The position numbers and the translations under genes were made by a program. This document shows, piece by piece, positions 12,896 to 24,047 of a DNA stretch of 64,000 nt (its first letter is position 1; every line of letters starts with the position of its first letter). This DNA is from Chamaecyparis obtusa (Eukaryota; Streptophyta; Pinopsida; Cupressales; Cupressaceae): the NCBI GenBank assembly GCA_027943335.1, contig BSBK01002059.1, positions 1,403,845 through 1,467,844 of the forward strand. Direction: 5' to 3'. The notes under the pieces are model-generated. The model saw only the letters and a list, made by a program, of their open reading frames with translations, ran no database searches and was not told the origin of the DNA.

Positions 12896-12982
12896 AAGAA
12901 TTTTTGAGTGTGTAAATAGATCACTGACTGTGAAGTAGTTTGCACCAGGACCGTGGTTAGGGTTTCAGTGCGCATCGCGAAA

Positions 12983-14160
12983 ATGCCTCTACGAAGAGAA
13001 CATGGCGGAGAGCTGGTGCTGTCACACCTGAGGTTAGAGAGTTGCAGAGACAAGTGCGAGCATTGCAAGAAGAGATTCATAGAGGAATGAATCTTAATCT
13101 CAGAGATAAAATCAAGGATGAAGCCGAAGAAGAATATCAAGAAGGAGAAGCTGAAATTGTGAACCAGGAGGAAGAAAGACTTTTTCGGGTGATTTCCAAG
13201 ATTGGGAAAAGACCTAAGATTGAGGTTCCTACATTTTCTGGAAATCTTAACCTAGAGGAATTGATCGACTGGATCAATGAATGTGAGGAATATTTTCAGT
13301 ATGAAGATGTTGAGGATCCTAATAGGGTCAAATTTATGAAGGCCAGATTGAAAGGTCATGTGAAGATCTGGTGGCAAGAAATTCAATTGGAGTGAAATAG
13401 AAAAGGGAAAGATAAAATCACAAGATGGGATCAGATGGTGGATAAATTGAAGCGATAGTTTAGTCCTGTTGATTATGAACTTGACCTACTAAATAAAATG
13501 CAAAGTTTGAAGCAAGCAGGAAGATTTGTTCAGGAGTATACAGAGGAGTTCTATCGATGCCTCAACAGAACAGGCCATACATAAGCTGATAAGGAGAAAG
13601 TTGCCCGATACCTTAATGGGTTAAGGCCAAGCATTCAGGAGGAGTTGAATCTGGTTTTAATGAACAGTACTGAGGAGGCATACCAGTTTGCCCTAAAACT
13701 AGAGGAAAAGCTAAACAAGAAGTTTGAGAGCAGACAAAATGGAAGAGGTCATGGTGGAAGATCTAGTGGATGGTCATATGGTGGCCGAAATGAAGATCTG
13801 AAAAAGAAGGTTGAGGCCAATAGCAGTCAGAATCAGAGAGGAAATAATTCCAATCATTTCTAGGATCAGAGTAATAGAGATCAGAGAGGAAGAGGAAGAG
13901 GACAAGGATCTGGAAGAGGAGGCTTTCGTGGAACATGTTTTCACTGTGGAGAAGAAGGTCATAGGGCATTTGAATGTCCTCAGTGCTAAGGAAGAAAAGA
14001 TAGGAGAAATGAAGGCCAGGCCAAAGTAGCGCATGTAGATGAAGATACTAGATCATCAAATTCTAAAAATGTTGAAAGAGGAGAAATGCTAATTAACAAA
14101 AGAGTCTTGCTGAGTGGTGAGAATGAACCTGAACAAAGGAGGAACCTGTTTTGCACTAGA
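12983..14160 (+). pseudogene. Gypsy copy 2 gag (broken)
   Basis: It matches copy 1 gag throughout. The start ATG is at 12,983. A one-base deletion near 13,005-13,015 breaks the frame early, and the body resumes at RQVRALQEEIHRG (13,045 onward). Stops include a TGA near 13,393 and a TAG near 13,456 that copy 1 shares at its equivalent position, so that one predates the duplication. The zinc knuckle CFHCGEEGHRAFEC (about 13,937-13,979) is intact. Where copy 1 has TAG at 8,345, 8,498 and 8,534, this copy has CAG. Confidence 0.88.
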
Positions 14161-17100
14161 TGCAAGTGTGAGGGTAAGTGCTGTGATGTGATTATAGATA
14201 GTGGAAGCACTGACAATTTAGTGTCAGAAGAGATGGTGACAAAGTTGAAGCTCAAGAGATAGAAACACCCACATCCATATCGGATTGCCTGGGTGTAGAA
14301 TGACCACAAGGTCATGGTCAGTGAACAGTGCCTAGTAAAGTTCAAGATCGGTGGGTACTAAGATGAGGTACTATGTGATATCATCTCTATGGATGCATGT
14401 CATATGTTGTTGGGTAGATCGTGGCAGTTTGACAGATGTGCTATACATGATGGTCATGTGAATACCTATTCCCTGACAAAGGATGGAGTGCAACATAAGC
14501 TAAAGCCATTGAAGGAGACCGAAGAAAAGGTATGTGGTAATGCAAGAATAACATTTGTTGATGGAAGAAAATTCCTAGATGGTATGTTGCTTTAATTCTA
14601 AAAGTTGGTAAAGAAGAAGTAGAGGATGTACTTGTAGAGGTTGTAGATTTGTTGAATGAGTTTCAAGATATTGTATCTAATAATATACCTGATGGATTAC
14701 TACCGATAAGGAAGATCAGTCATCAGATGGATTTGATTTTAGGAGCTAGTTTGTCAAACAAGGCAGCACATAGAATGACACCAGCAGAAAGTGAAGAGTT
14801 GAACAGACAAGTACATGAGTTATTGCAGAAGGGGTTGAATCGAGAGAGTCTGAGTCCCTATGTTGTACCAGCAGTATTACCACCAAAGAAGAATAGAGAG
14901 TGGAGGATGTGTACAGATTCCATAGCAATAAACAAGATCACAATCAAGTATAAGTTTCCATTGCCATGAATAGATGATATTATGGATTGTTTGAGTGGGG
15001 CTGTGTATTTCTCAAAGATAGATCTAAAGAGTGGATATCACCAGATTTCGATTAGAGAAGGAGATGAATGCAAGACTATCTTCAAAACAAAGGAAGGACT
15101 ACATGAGTGGTTAGTCATGCCTTTTGGGCTAACCAATGCACCGAGCACTTTCATGCGGCTCATGAACGAGGTTCTGAAAGAATTTCTGGGTAAGTTTGTC
15201 ATTGTTTACCTAGATGATATTTTGATTTTTAGCAAGACATTGGAGGAACATATGATGCATATTTGTATGGTGTTTGAGAGGTTGAGAGATGAGAAGTTGA
15301 TTAATTTGAAGAAGTGCAATTTTGTGAAGAAAGAGTTAGTGTATTTGAGATTTGTAGTTTCAGCAGAAGGTCTAAAAATGGACCCAGAGAAGGTACAAGC
15401 TATCCTTGAATGGCCTACTCCAAGGAGTGCTACTGAGGTAAGATCTTTTCATGGTTTGGCTAGCTTTTACAGAAATTTTATCAGAAATTTTAAAACTATT
15501 TGTGGACCCTTGACTGAAACAATGAGAGGGGATAGAAAAGAGTTTAAGTGGACTAATGGGGTATAAAAGAGTTTTCAATTGTTGAAACAAAAAGTTACAG
15601 AACAACCTATTTTAGCACTTCCAGATTTTAATAAGGTGTTTCAAGTAGATTGTGATGCTAGTGGTACTGCAATACGAGCTGTTATGAGCCAAGAAGGTAA
15701 ACCTGTTGCTTATTTCAGTGAGAAGTTAAATGATGCCAAGAGAAAATATTTTGTCTATGATCAAAAATTTTATACTATAGTTCAAGCATTAAAAAATTGG
15801 AGACATTATCTGCTTCCTAAGGAGTTTGTTTTGTATACTGATCATCAAGCGTTGCAATATTTGAATATTCAAGGAAAGTTGAATCAGAGGCATTTGAAAT
15901 GGGTTGAGTTTTTGCAGAGTTATACATTTGTTTTGAAACAAAGGAGTGGAAAGTCTAATAGGGTTGCGGATGCTCTTAGCAGAAGGCAACTATTGCTGAC
16001 AGAGATGTAGATTGAAGTGGTTGGGTTCAAGGAACTCAAGAATTTGTATCCAGAGGATCCTGATTTTGGTGAAGCTTGGAAAGCTTGTACAGAACCTGTT
16101 ACTCTAGACAGGATGAAATAGCTGGATATTATCATCCAAGATGATATGCTATTCAGAGGGAGTCAATTGTGCATTCCATGAAGTTCTATGAGGGAGAATC
16201 TCATCACGGAGAAGCATAGTGGAGGATTGGCTGGACATTTTGGTCATGATAAAACCCTTGCTTTGGTTGGTGAGAATTATTACTGGCCACAATTGCAGCA
16301 AGATGTGAAGAAGTTTGTACAGAGTTGCAGAGTATGTCAGATGGTGAAAGGAGTGAAGAAAAATATAGGGTTTTATCAGCCATTACCTGTACCAGAGAAG
16401 CCTTCGGAGGATATTAGTATGGACTTTGTTCTTGGTTTACCGAGGACACAGCGGGGACATCATTTAATTTTTATAGTAGTTGATAGGTTTTTGAAGATGG
16501 CACATTTCATTCCCTACAAGAAGACGAATGATGTTGTTCATGTAGCAGAATTGTTTTTCAGAGAAGTGGTGAGACTACATGGTTTGCTAAAGACCATAGT
16601 TTCAGATCGAGATACTAAGTTTGTTGGATATTTCTAGCGGACATTATGGAAGAAGTTGAAGACAAATTTGAAGTTCAGTTCATCACATCATCCACAGACT
16701 GATGGATAGACAGAGGTGGTGCATAGAAGTTTGGGAAATCTACTGAGATGTTTGGTTGGAGATAAGCCAATAGGATGGGATTTGATTTTACCACAGGTAG
16801 AATTTGGATACAATAATTTTTTCAACAGGAGCACTGGTAAATCACCATTCCAGATTGTATATGGAAGTAGTCCAAGAAATGCATTTGAGTTGAGAAAGAT
16901 AGATAAAGGAGAAATAAGTAGTGCTGAAGCTAAGAAATTTGCAGAACATTTGAAGAACATCCATGAGGAGGTGAGGAAGCATATTACCAAGATGAATGTG
17001 CAGTATAAGACTAAGGTAGATGAGAAAAGGAGGCATAAGGAATTTCAGGTTGGGGATGAAGTCATGGTTCATTTGCGGAAGGAGTGGTTTCTAGTTGGTA

Positions 17101-17484
17101 CATATAACAAGCTGAAAATGAAGAAATTTGGACCATGTAAGATACTGAAGAAGCATGATTCAAGAAATGCATGATTCAGGAAATGCATATGAGGTAGGAT
17201 TGCCTACTGAGCTGAATATTTCACCAATGTTTAACATTTCAGATTTGACAAAGTATCATGAAGGAGGTATTGAAGATGAGGTTGCAGCAGCATAGTGGAG
17301 TATACCAGAAACCAGTTCAGATATCAAGGGAATTGAAGACATATTGGACAGTCGTGTTGGTAGAAGCACAACGAACAGGACATATGAAGAGTATTTGGTC
17401 AAATAGAAAGGATGACCTGTTGAAGATTCATCATGGCTAACAAAGGAGGAGGTTAACCATCTTGGTTTTCCTCTGCACACCTAA
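14161..17484 (+). pseudogene. Gypsy copy 2 pol: protease-RT-RNase H-integrase-chromodomain (broken)
   Basis: It has the same domain order as copy 1. The protease keeps its DSGST active site (14,197-14,211). The RT has YLDD at 15,207-15,218 within the longest open piece (14,982-15,566). RNase H is open from 15,579 to 16,010 (DCDASGT, YTDHQAL, NRVADALSRR). The integrase zinc segment and catalytic core are open from 16,188 to 16,637 (SCRVC, MDF, SDRDTKF), then cut by TAG at 16,635 and 16,707. The chromodomain is present but interrupted. A 19-bp local duplication around ATTCAAGAAATGCATGATTC occurs near 17,160. It is more intact in the protease-RT-RNase H part than copy 1. Confidence 0.9.
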
Positions 17485-17522
17485 GTCATGACAGGGTCAC
17501 TTCTCAAATTACCCCGAGTGTC

Positions 17523-18359
17523 TGATGCAGGAGCATCCTGGGTGTAAGAGCAATCTTGCATCACCCAAAAACATTTTTGTTTTTGTATTCAATAAGGGCT
17601 ATCTTGTGCAGAGTTGCTATTTATGGAAACTTGCTATTTTTTGTAAGTTGGTCTTACAATCTCAGAATGTCTAATTTTACATATGGAGGTTCATCTCAAT
17701 CATATCAGCCTGCGAGCAAAGTTTCATGACTAGATCAGTTGTAGTTTTGAAGATATTGAGGATTTTCGGTATTGGCAGCAGGGTACAGAAACTTCGAACT
17801 CAGTTTTTAAGGCTTTAGAGGCCTTGAATGAGGTTGAAAATTTGGGTGACGGGTGCTTTGCGCAGGTCAAGCCTGTAGAGCAGTTCATGGCATTTCCAGA
17901 ATGGGGTTATAATAGCCAATCGGGTCAACAAGTGATGACTTATGGTCTTCGAAAGTTGGGTCACCTGAAATGGCAGAAAATAATTTTTCTTCAAAATTTC
18001 TGTTTGGGTTTCAAAACTCATTTTGAGCTGACTTTGATGTAATAAATTTTAAAATAAAATAATTCTAAGTTTGGTCGGCCCTAAGGGCTAAATTTCTAGA
18101 ACCTTCTCGGGCGGTGGAAATTGCCTAGACAAAGAAGGCCCGTAGTGTTGTCTAGGGCAGTTCTGGGTAGTAGATCTGGGTATTGACTTGAGGCTTTGTC
18201 CTACAAAATATTGTAAGGGAATTCCCATGTGGCTTTGCATATTGTAATTCTAAAAGGTTGTAATTCCACATTTGTGGAGATAATAAGAAGCTAATTTTCT
18301 GTTGTTGTTTCTCTATTTCTGTTATGTGCTTGTGGTATTAAGGGGAGCACCCTTCATCA
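17523..18359 (+). repeat. Gypsy LTR 3 (3' LTR)
   Basis: TGATGCAGGAGC...CCCTTCATCA, 837 bp; it is shorter mainly through a loss near the 3' end (the TTGCATATTATTG stretch). The TATA box is mutated (TAGACAAA). The internal 100-codon frame is open (17,740-18,042). AACTG directly follows, matching AACCG before LTR 1. Confidence 0.9.
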
Positions 18360-19774
18360 AACTGCCAACACCATTGAAACCAAAAGAAGAAGCCTGGCAT
18401 CATCAGATTAGCAAAATGGTAGGAAACTAGAATGAGAAAATACCTGCACCAAAATGTGAGTATCCATAGGCCTGCAAATGAGATAGTATAGAAAAAACTA
18501 AGAAAGACAATCAATCCTGAATATGTCGAGACTCATCCTCAAGGTGAGGTGGATAGGAGAAAAATAGAGAGCTCCATAATCTTCCATCTTCCCTGGAAGA
18601 ATTGAATAAGAGGCCTCAGAATTATCATACGGACAATGTCGTGGAGAGGAAAGCTCACCTCTACTCGGTTCCACTGCATTTACTTACCCTGCATTTGATA
18701 AAGGCACTGAAGAAATACATGGAGCCAAATTAGAGACTCTTTCCTCTAATGTAGATGCAGCTGAATCAAGAGAGAGATTAGCATGAACAACATCATTAGA
18801 ATGAGCCATAAGACCCAAAATAGCATAAGTCTTGGCAAAAACTTTCCTGTGATAACCAACATCAACCAAGTTACGATTTAGAACAATATCCAATGGCAAG
18901 ATGGAAGATGAAGATATGCAATCCTTAATAGGCCCATATATCATAACAAACTTATCCGAATACAACAGTAAATGCCAAGGAAAGAAATCACTAATACTTG
19001 AGTCACCCTACCAAAGGTTATACCCTTGAACTCCAAAAAGAAACTTATCATTTTGAAGAAACTTAGACCAAATTATTGCATTTTCCACATGAAATAACAA
19101 TGACCAGGATTGTGAGAGATCAAGAAAAATGGAACAAAAGACAGATATAATTTGGGATGGAAAGATAACCCTCCTAAATCTTGGAGAGAGGATAGATTCC
19201 CCAATGAGCCACCTAATGCACCTGTGACACTTCACAGAGTGGACACAAAACATAGTCCAATAGGTCATCAGATATCTTCTCTTAAAATAGAACCTCCAAG
19301 TCATCAGGAGAAAAGGAAACCCTCAAATTTAGGGGCCTGAATTCATCGGCAAATTTGGAAAGAGCCATAATATTAACAAAGGAAAGCTGAAAGTTCACCA
19401 GAGAATAGCACCAAAATGGATAGAAGGGCACATGCATATATAGAACAAACATATGAAATGAATGCAAATAATGGATCATAAAAGAAAGGATAACAAATGA
19501 CTGAAGGATCATTCCAATGTATGAGCTAATTAACAGTAATAATTTTCTAGATATAGGAGATCAAAGGCACGAAGGAAATATGGCCAAAAGAATGCCACAA
19601 ATCCAACCAAATTCTGCAACCACTACAAATCCCAATAATAAGAGATCCATCCAAAAAATTAAATATATAAATGACATAAGAGTCCTAACGAAGAAATGAC
19701 TGGAACAAGATCTCAACACCAAAAGTATAGGCTTCTATAATGAATCATACACCCCCATAAATGTGACAAAATGC
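18360..19774 (-). other. Proximal LINE 3' UTR / decayed 3' region
   Basis: This stretch lies between the end of LINE ORF2 and the Gypsy insertion. It belongs to the same minus-strand element as 6,053-6,544. Short open frames on both strands show no domain I can name. Confidence 0.55.
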
Positions 19775-22700
19775 TTAAAGAGAAACTTTAGAAAGTGACT
19801 CAGATTTAATTAAATAAAAAATGGAGGGGTAAGACTCCGGGGAAACAAGGGTAGAGGGGAAAGAGATCTGAAGGCCCTCCAATCCCAACTTTGAAAGTGC
19901 ATCTGCCAAGTTATTTCCCTCTCTCAAGATGTGTGAGATATAGCACTCAGAAAGAGAATCTAAAAGGGTCTAAATTTGGTTTAAGATATATAGAATATGC
20001 CAAGAAAAAGCACACGTAGCAATGCAAGCATTAATGATTACCGAAGAGTCACCTTCAACATGAAGACATTTAAGGTTCAAATTTTTGGTAGTGGACAGAC
20101 CATACAATAGAGAATAAGCCTCTACTAAGGTATTAGTCCCATGGGGAATAGGAAGAGCCTCAAAATATAAAACAGAACCAAAGCAATCTAGGAGAGAAAA
20201 ACTTATACCTGAGTTCCCCGTGTTGCCTTTGGAAGAACTGTCAAAGTTGAGCTTAATAAAACCCTACTAAGGAGGTGTCCAATTGGTTTGGGACCTAATT
20301 GATGATACATCCTTTGCACAAAGAGGATATGGGAGGGATGGAAAAGATAAACCCTTGAGACTCTTTGAAATATAATTATCCCATGTGATGAAAAAATCCG
20401 GGAGCCCTTGAATTTGCAAGAGTAGGAATTAGTAACTTCCACAATAGATTTTTCTAAATTAGCCACTACAGTGTCAAATGAAGAAGGTTGATTAAGAAAT
20501 ATACTCTTACTCCTTTCCCACCATATAGACCATAAGACCATCGTTGGGCTAGAAATCCATAAGGAGGAAAACATTGATTTATGGGAAGAGATAGGCCAAG
20601 ATTGAAACAAATCCCAAACTGAGAGAGGAAGGGGCATGGAAAAATTTAGTTTTTGTAGAAGAAACTGCCAACACAATTGAGCCAAAGGACAATTTAAAAA
20701 AAGATGATCCACAGACTCGGGCTCTTGGCTACAGACAACACACTAAAAAGATCCTGCAATATTAAGCCTAGCTAGTCTTTCACTAGTAAGCACTCTCTTT
20801 TTTAAAACTAACCAAGAAAAATAGCCTACCTTGGGGAGAACAAAAGGATGCCAACAAAAGAGAAAAGCTCTATGTTTGACAACATTATTTTGCAGAGATT
20901 GAGCTAATTCATAACCCTGCTTAAGAGAATAACAACCATTTACTTAAGGGGCACAAAAAAGATGATCTGGGGTTTTGGAAAAGAAAACTATCTTTTGAAG
21001 GAGCAATCGATTTGTACTAGAGGACTTATGGTCATCAATTGGAAGATTATGAAAATCTTTCCAAATTACTAGGCCTATATGAATATGTACTGCAGAGACA
21101 TAGTCAATCAACAAACAACCCCAATTAGAAGTAGCAATCTCCCAAACATCATGAAATAAATCAAGGGAATTCAAGGGAGGGCAACCACTCCATGAATCAA
21201 GCCATAAATTTATAGATTCTCCATTATGGACCTCCCAAGAGACATGTGAAGTAATGATGTGTCTAGAATTCATCATAAAGTTCCAAATAGCATATCCTTT
21301 TGGGGGATCCAGAGCTGAGATAACCCTAGAAGGGTCTTGATTATCTAACTATTTTTGTTGCATTAGTTGACACAATTTAATAGCAGGATGAGCATACATT
21401 TTCCACACTAGTTTACCACCAAAAGCCATATTTCTATTAGAGAGATTATGCAACCCTACCCCTCTAGAAGATGGAATGAGAAACATATTAGATAGAGAGA
21501 TAAGAGGAATCTTTTTTTGACCCGACATGTTAGCTATCCATAGAAATTCCCTAATAAGACTCTCTATTTGATTGAGAACTGATTTTGGTGCTTGCAATAT
21601 ACTGAGAAGTAATAATTAGGAATTGTTGATAAGACTATTTTAATAAGGAGCATTCTACCTGAAAGAGATAACCACCTAGTCTTCCAAGAAACCACTCAGG
21701 CTTTGATATGATTAATAACCAATTGCCAATAGGAAGGCTTATGCTACCTTTCAAAGAAAGGAATACCTAAATAGATAGAATGGAGTTCATGTGAAGAAAA
21801 GCCAAGAATGCTAACAATCTTATTAGAAATATTAGGATTAATACTAAAGGTATATATTTTAGATTTATGGGCATTGATTTTCTAGCCAAAAACCTGAGTA
21901 TACAAATCCAGAACCTTTTTAACTTGCTAAGCTTCTTGAATGGAGGCTCTCCCAAATAGTAATGTGTCATCAACAAAAAGGGAGTGAGTAACTAAGATAG
22001 AAGTATTCTCAAATTTAACACCAATCCAATAGTCAATAACATGATAATTATGAGAGATGACTTAGGGCCTCAACCATTATGATGAAGAGGAAAGGTGATA
22101 AAGGATCACCTTTCCTAACACCTTGGGAGGAAGGGAAGAATATAGCAAGAACCCCGTTAATTATAATAGAAAAATGAGCCCCCGAAATGAAATCCTTAAT
22201 CCACTTACACTATTTTTTTGAAAATCCAAACTTGACCAAAACCTTAAAAAGAAAGGACCAGTTTAACTTATCTTAGGCTTTCATCATATCCAGCTTATCA
22301 ATAAATGAAGGAATAGAATATTCATTGATAGAATGAAGGGTTTCATTGGCCAAAATCATCAGTAGTTTCCCTTCTTGGAACAAAGCCCCCTTGTTCAGGA
22401 GAAACAATTTTAGGAATAAGATGTTGAAGCCTTAGGTAGATAGCTTTTGTAATAAGTTTGTAAATAGTGTTACAAAGTTAGATTGGTCAAAACTCTGCAA
22501 AAGTTTGAGGATCATCATTTTTATGGATAAGCACAATATTCGTAGCATTGAAACATTTCAACATGGCTATGTTTTCCCTAGACTCCTCCAGGACAGCCAA
22601 AAGGTCAAAACATAGAACATCCCAACATTTCTAAAAAAAAGGGTTGTGAACCCATCAGGCCTAGAGGCCTTATCTGGTGGAAGAGAGAAAGCAACCAATC

Positions 22701-24047
22701 TTACTTCCATAAGAGTAAATGGAGCAAATAAAGCCAAGTTATCCACGGGAGAAATGATAGAGGGGATATTGTTAAGAAGAATATTTTCCATATCCACATC
22801 AACAGGAGGTGAGGAAGTGGAGGAAAGGAGATTTAAAAAAATCTAACCCCTTCCTACTGAATACCTTTTTCATCTGTAATTTTATTTCCCAATTCATCAT
22901 TAATGAAAAAAATGGACCTAGTAGCCTTTCTTTGTTTAGCTAAAGCATGAAAAAAATTAGTATTTTGATCACCTGACTGCAACCATAACTCTCGAGACTT
23001 CTACCTCCAGTATTCTTCCTCCCTTGCATGTAATTCAGTGCATTCATCTTGGAACTATTTCTTCTTTTGAAAGGTTTGAGAATCCATACCAACAGAAAAT
23101 ATTTTCTGATTAATATCAGTCAGTTGCTTCTCAACTTTTGATTTCTACTCAAATATTTGTAAAATCATTGACATTCCAAGTTTTAATTAGGCTCTTAATA
23201 AAGCACATTTTTTTATAAAATATAAACATCATAGATCCCTCTTCCACTAGAGCAGCCAGCCACCATTGTTTAAGAAGGGGCTCAAATGATGGATGCCTAA
23301 ACCAAACCAATTCAAATTTAAAAGAGGATCTAGTAGGAGTGGCCCCAACCTTAGGGGATAAATAAATGGATAGTTAAATTGGAAAGTGATCCGAATCTTA
23401 GAAGTGCATAACATCCACACATAGATATATTTTCCAATTTCCCGATCTGAGAGCCAAGAAATAATAGCAATTTGTGAGAAGCCAGACCTATGATTAGACC
23501 AAGTAAACTTTACATTCTGGGGGAGAATGTCATAGAGGGCATTATCGAAGACAAAGTTGTTGAAATCTATTATTGAGTGAGGAGGAGGAGAAATATCACC
23601 CTTTTTATCATTAGGCCCCAAAATGGCATTAAAGTCACCTGCAATAATGAATTTGCAATCAAGGTACTATTGAATAATAGTTTTCAAAGACTGCCATAGA
23701 TGTAGTTTATCCAGAGTGTGGGTGGGGCCATAAATATTCGTAAGAAAAAAGGAATGATTGAAAACTCTGAAATTGACAAATTGCTAGTTAGACCCACTTT
23801 GTAATGGATGAATATCCACCAAATAATTATTCCATAAAATAGATAAGCCACCCGAAGCCCCAACAGATGGAACACATATACTCTGCTAGGAAGACCATTT
23901 ACCCACAAACTTATTAAAAGACTCCAAAGACAACTTAGTTTCTTACAAAAGAACAATGTCGGGTCGCACAAAATCGAGCCTCATCTTGAATTTATGCCTC
24001 TAGTCAGAGGCATTGATGCCTTTGACATTCCATGATAGAATTCTCAT
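19775..24047 (-). pseudogene. LINE ORF2: endonuclease-RT-zf-RVT-RNase H (broken)
   Basis: The start ATG at 24,047 opens MRILSWNVKGIN, the first motif of AP-type endonucleases. It is followed by ETK, NIYGP, GDFNAI and FTWSN (to about 23,450). The RT begins near 22,850 (LPPDKASRPDGF, whose usual form is DKAPGPDGF) and has FVDD at 21,966-21,977. Downstream are IREFLWI and a zf-RVT-like DHLFLNCPLAQLCW (20,700). RNase H follows with KLNFDSSSKGN (Asp near 20,240), LVEAYSLL, VEGDSS and NNLADALSKLG, so all four DEDD residues are readable. The protein ends at a TAA (19,775-19,777). About 1,420 codons is normal for plant L1 ORF2 with RNase H. Many stops are TAG; indels shift the frame repeatedly. Confidence 0.85.

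Larger units (their letters stand above)
6545..18359 (+). mobile_element. Tandem Ty3/Gypsy chromovirus: LTR-internal-LTR-internal-LTR
   Basis: Two internal regions (7,398-12,028 and 12,882-17,522, about 4.63 and 4.64 kb) share a central LTR, giving three LTRs of 853, 853 and 837 bp. Each internal region encodes gag with one CCHC knuckle, protease, RT (YLDD), RNase H, integrase (HHCC and DDE) and a C-terminal chromodomain. This order defines a Ty3/Gypsy chromovirus. The block is bounded by a likely 5-bp target duplication, AACCG (6,540-6,544) and AACTG (18,360-18,364). Both copies are full of stops and small frameshifts. Unequal recombination between LTRs of one insertion is the usual way to make this structure. 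Confidence 0.9.

Noticed and set aside
16635..16637. Counting this TAG as another CAG-to-TAG pair
   Set aside because: The aligned codon in copy 1 is GAG, with CAG one codon further on, so this stop arose by a different change.
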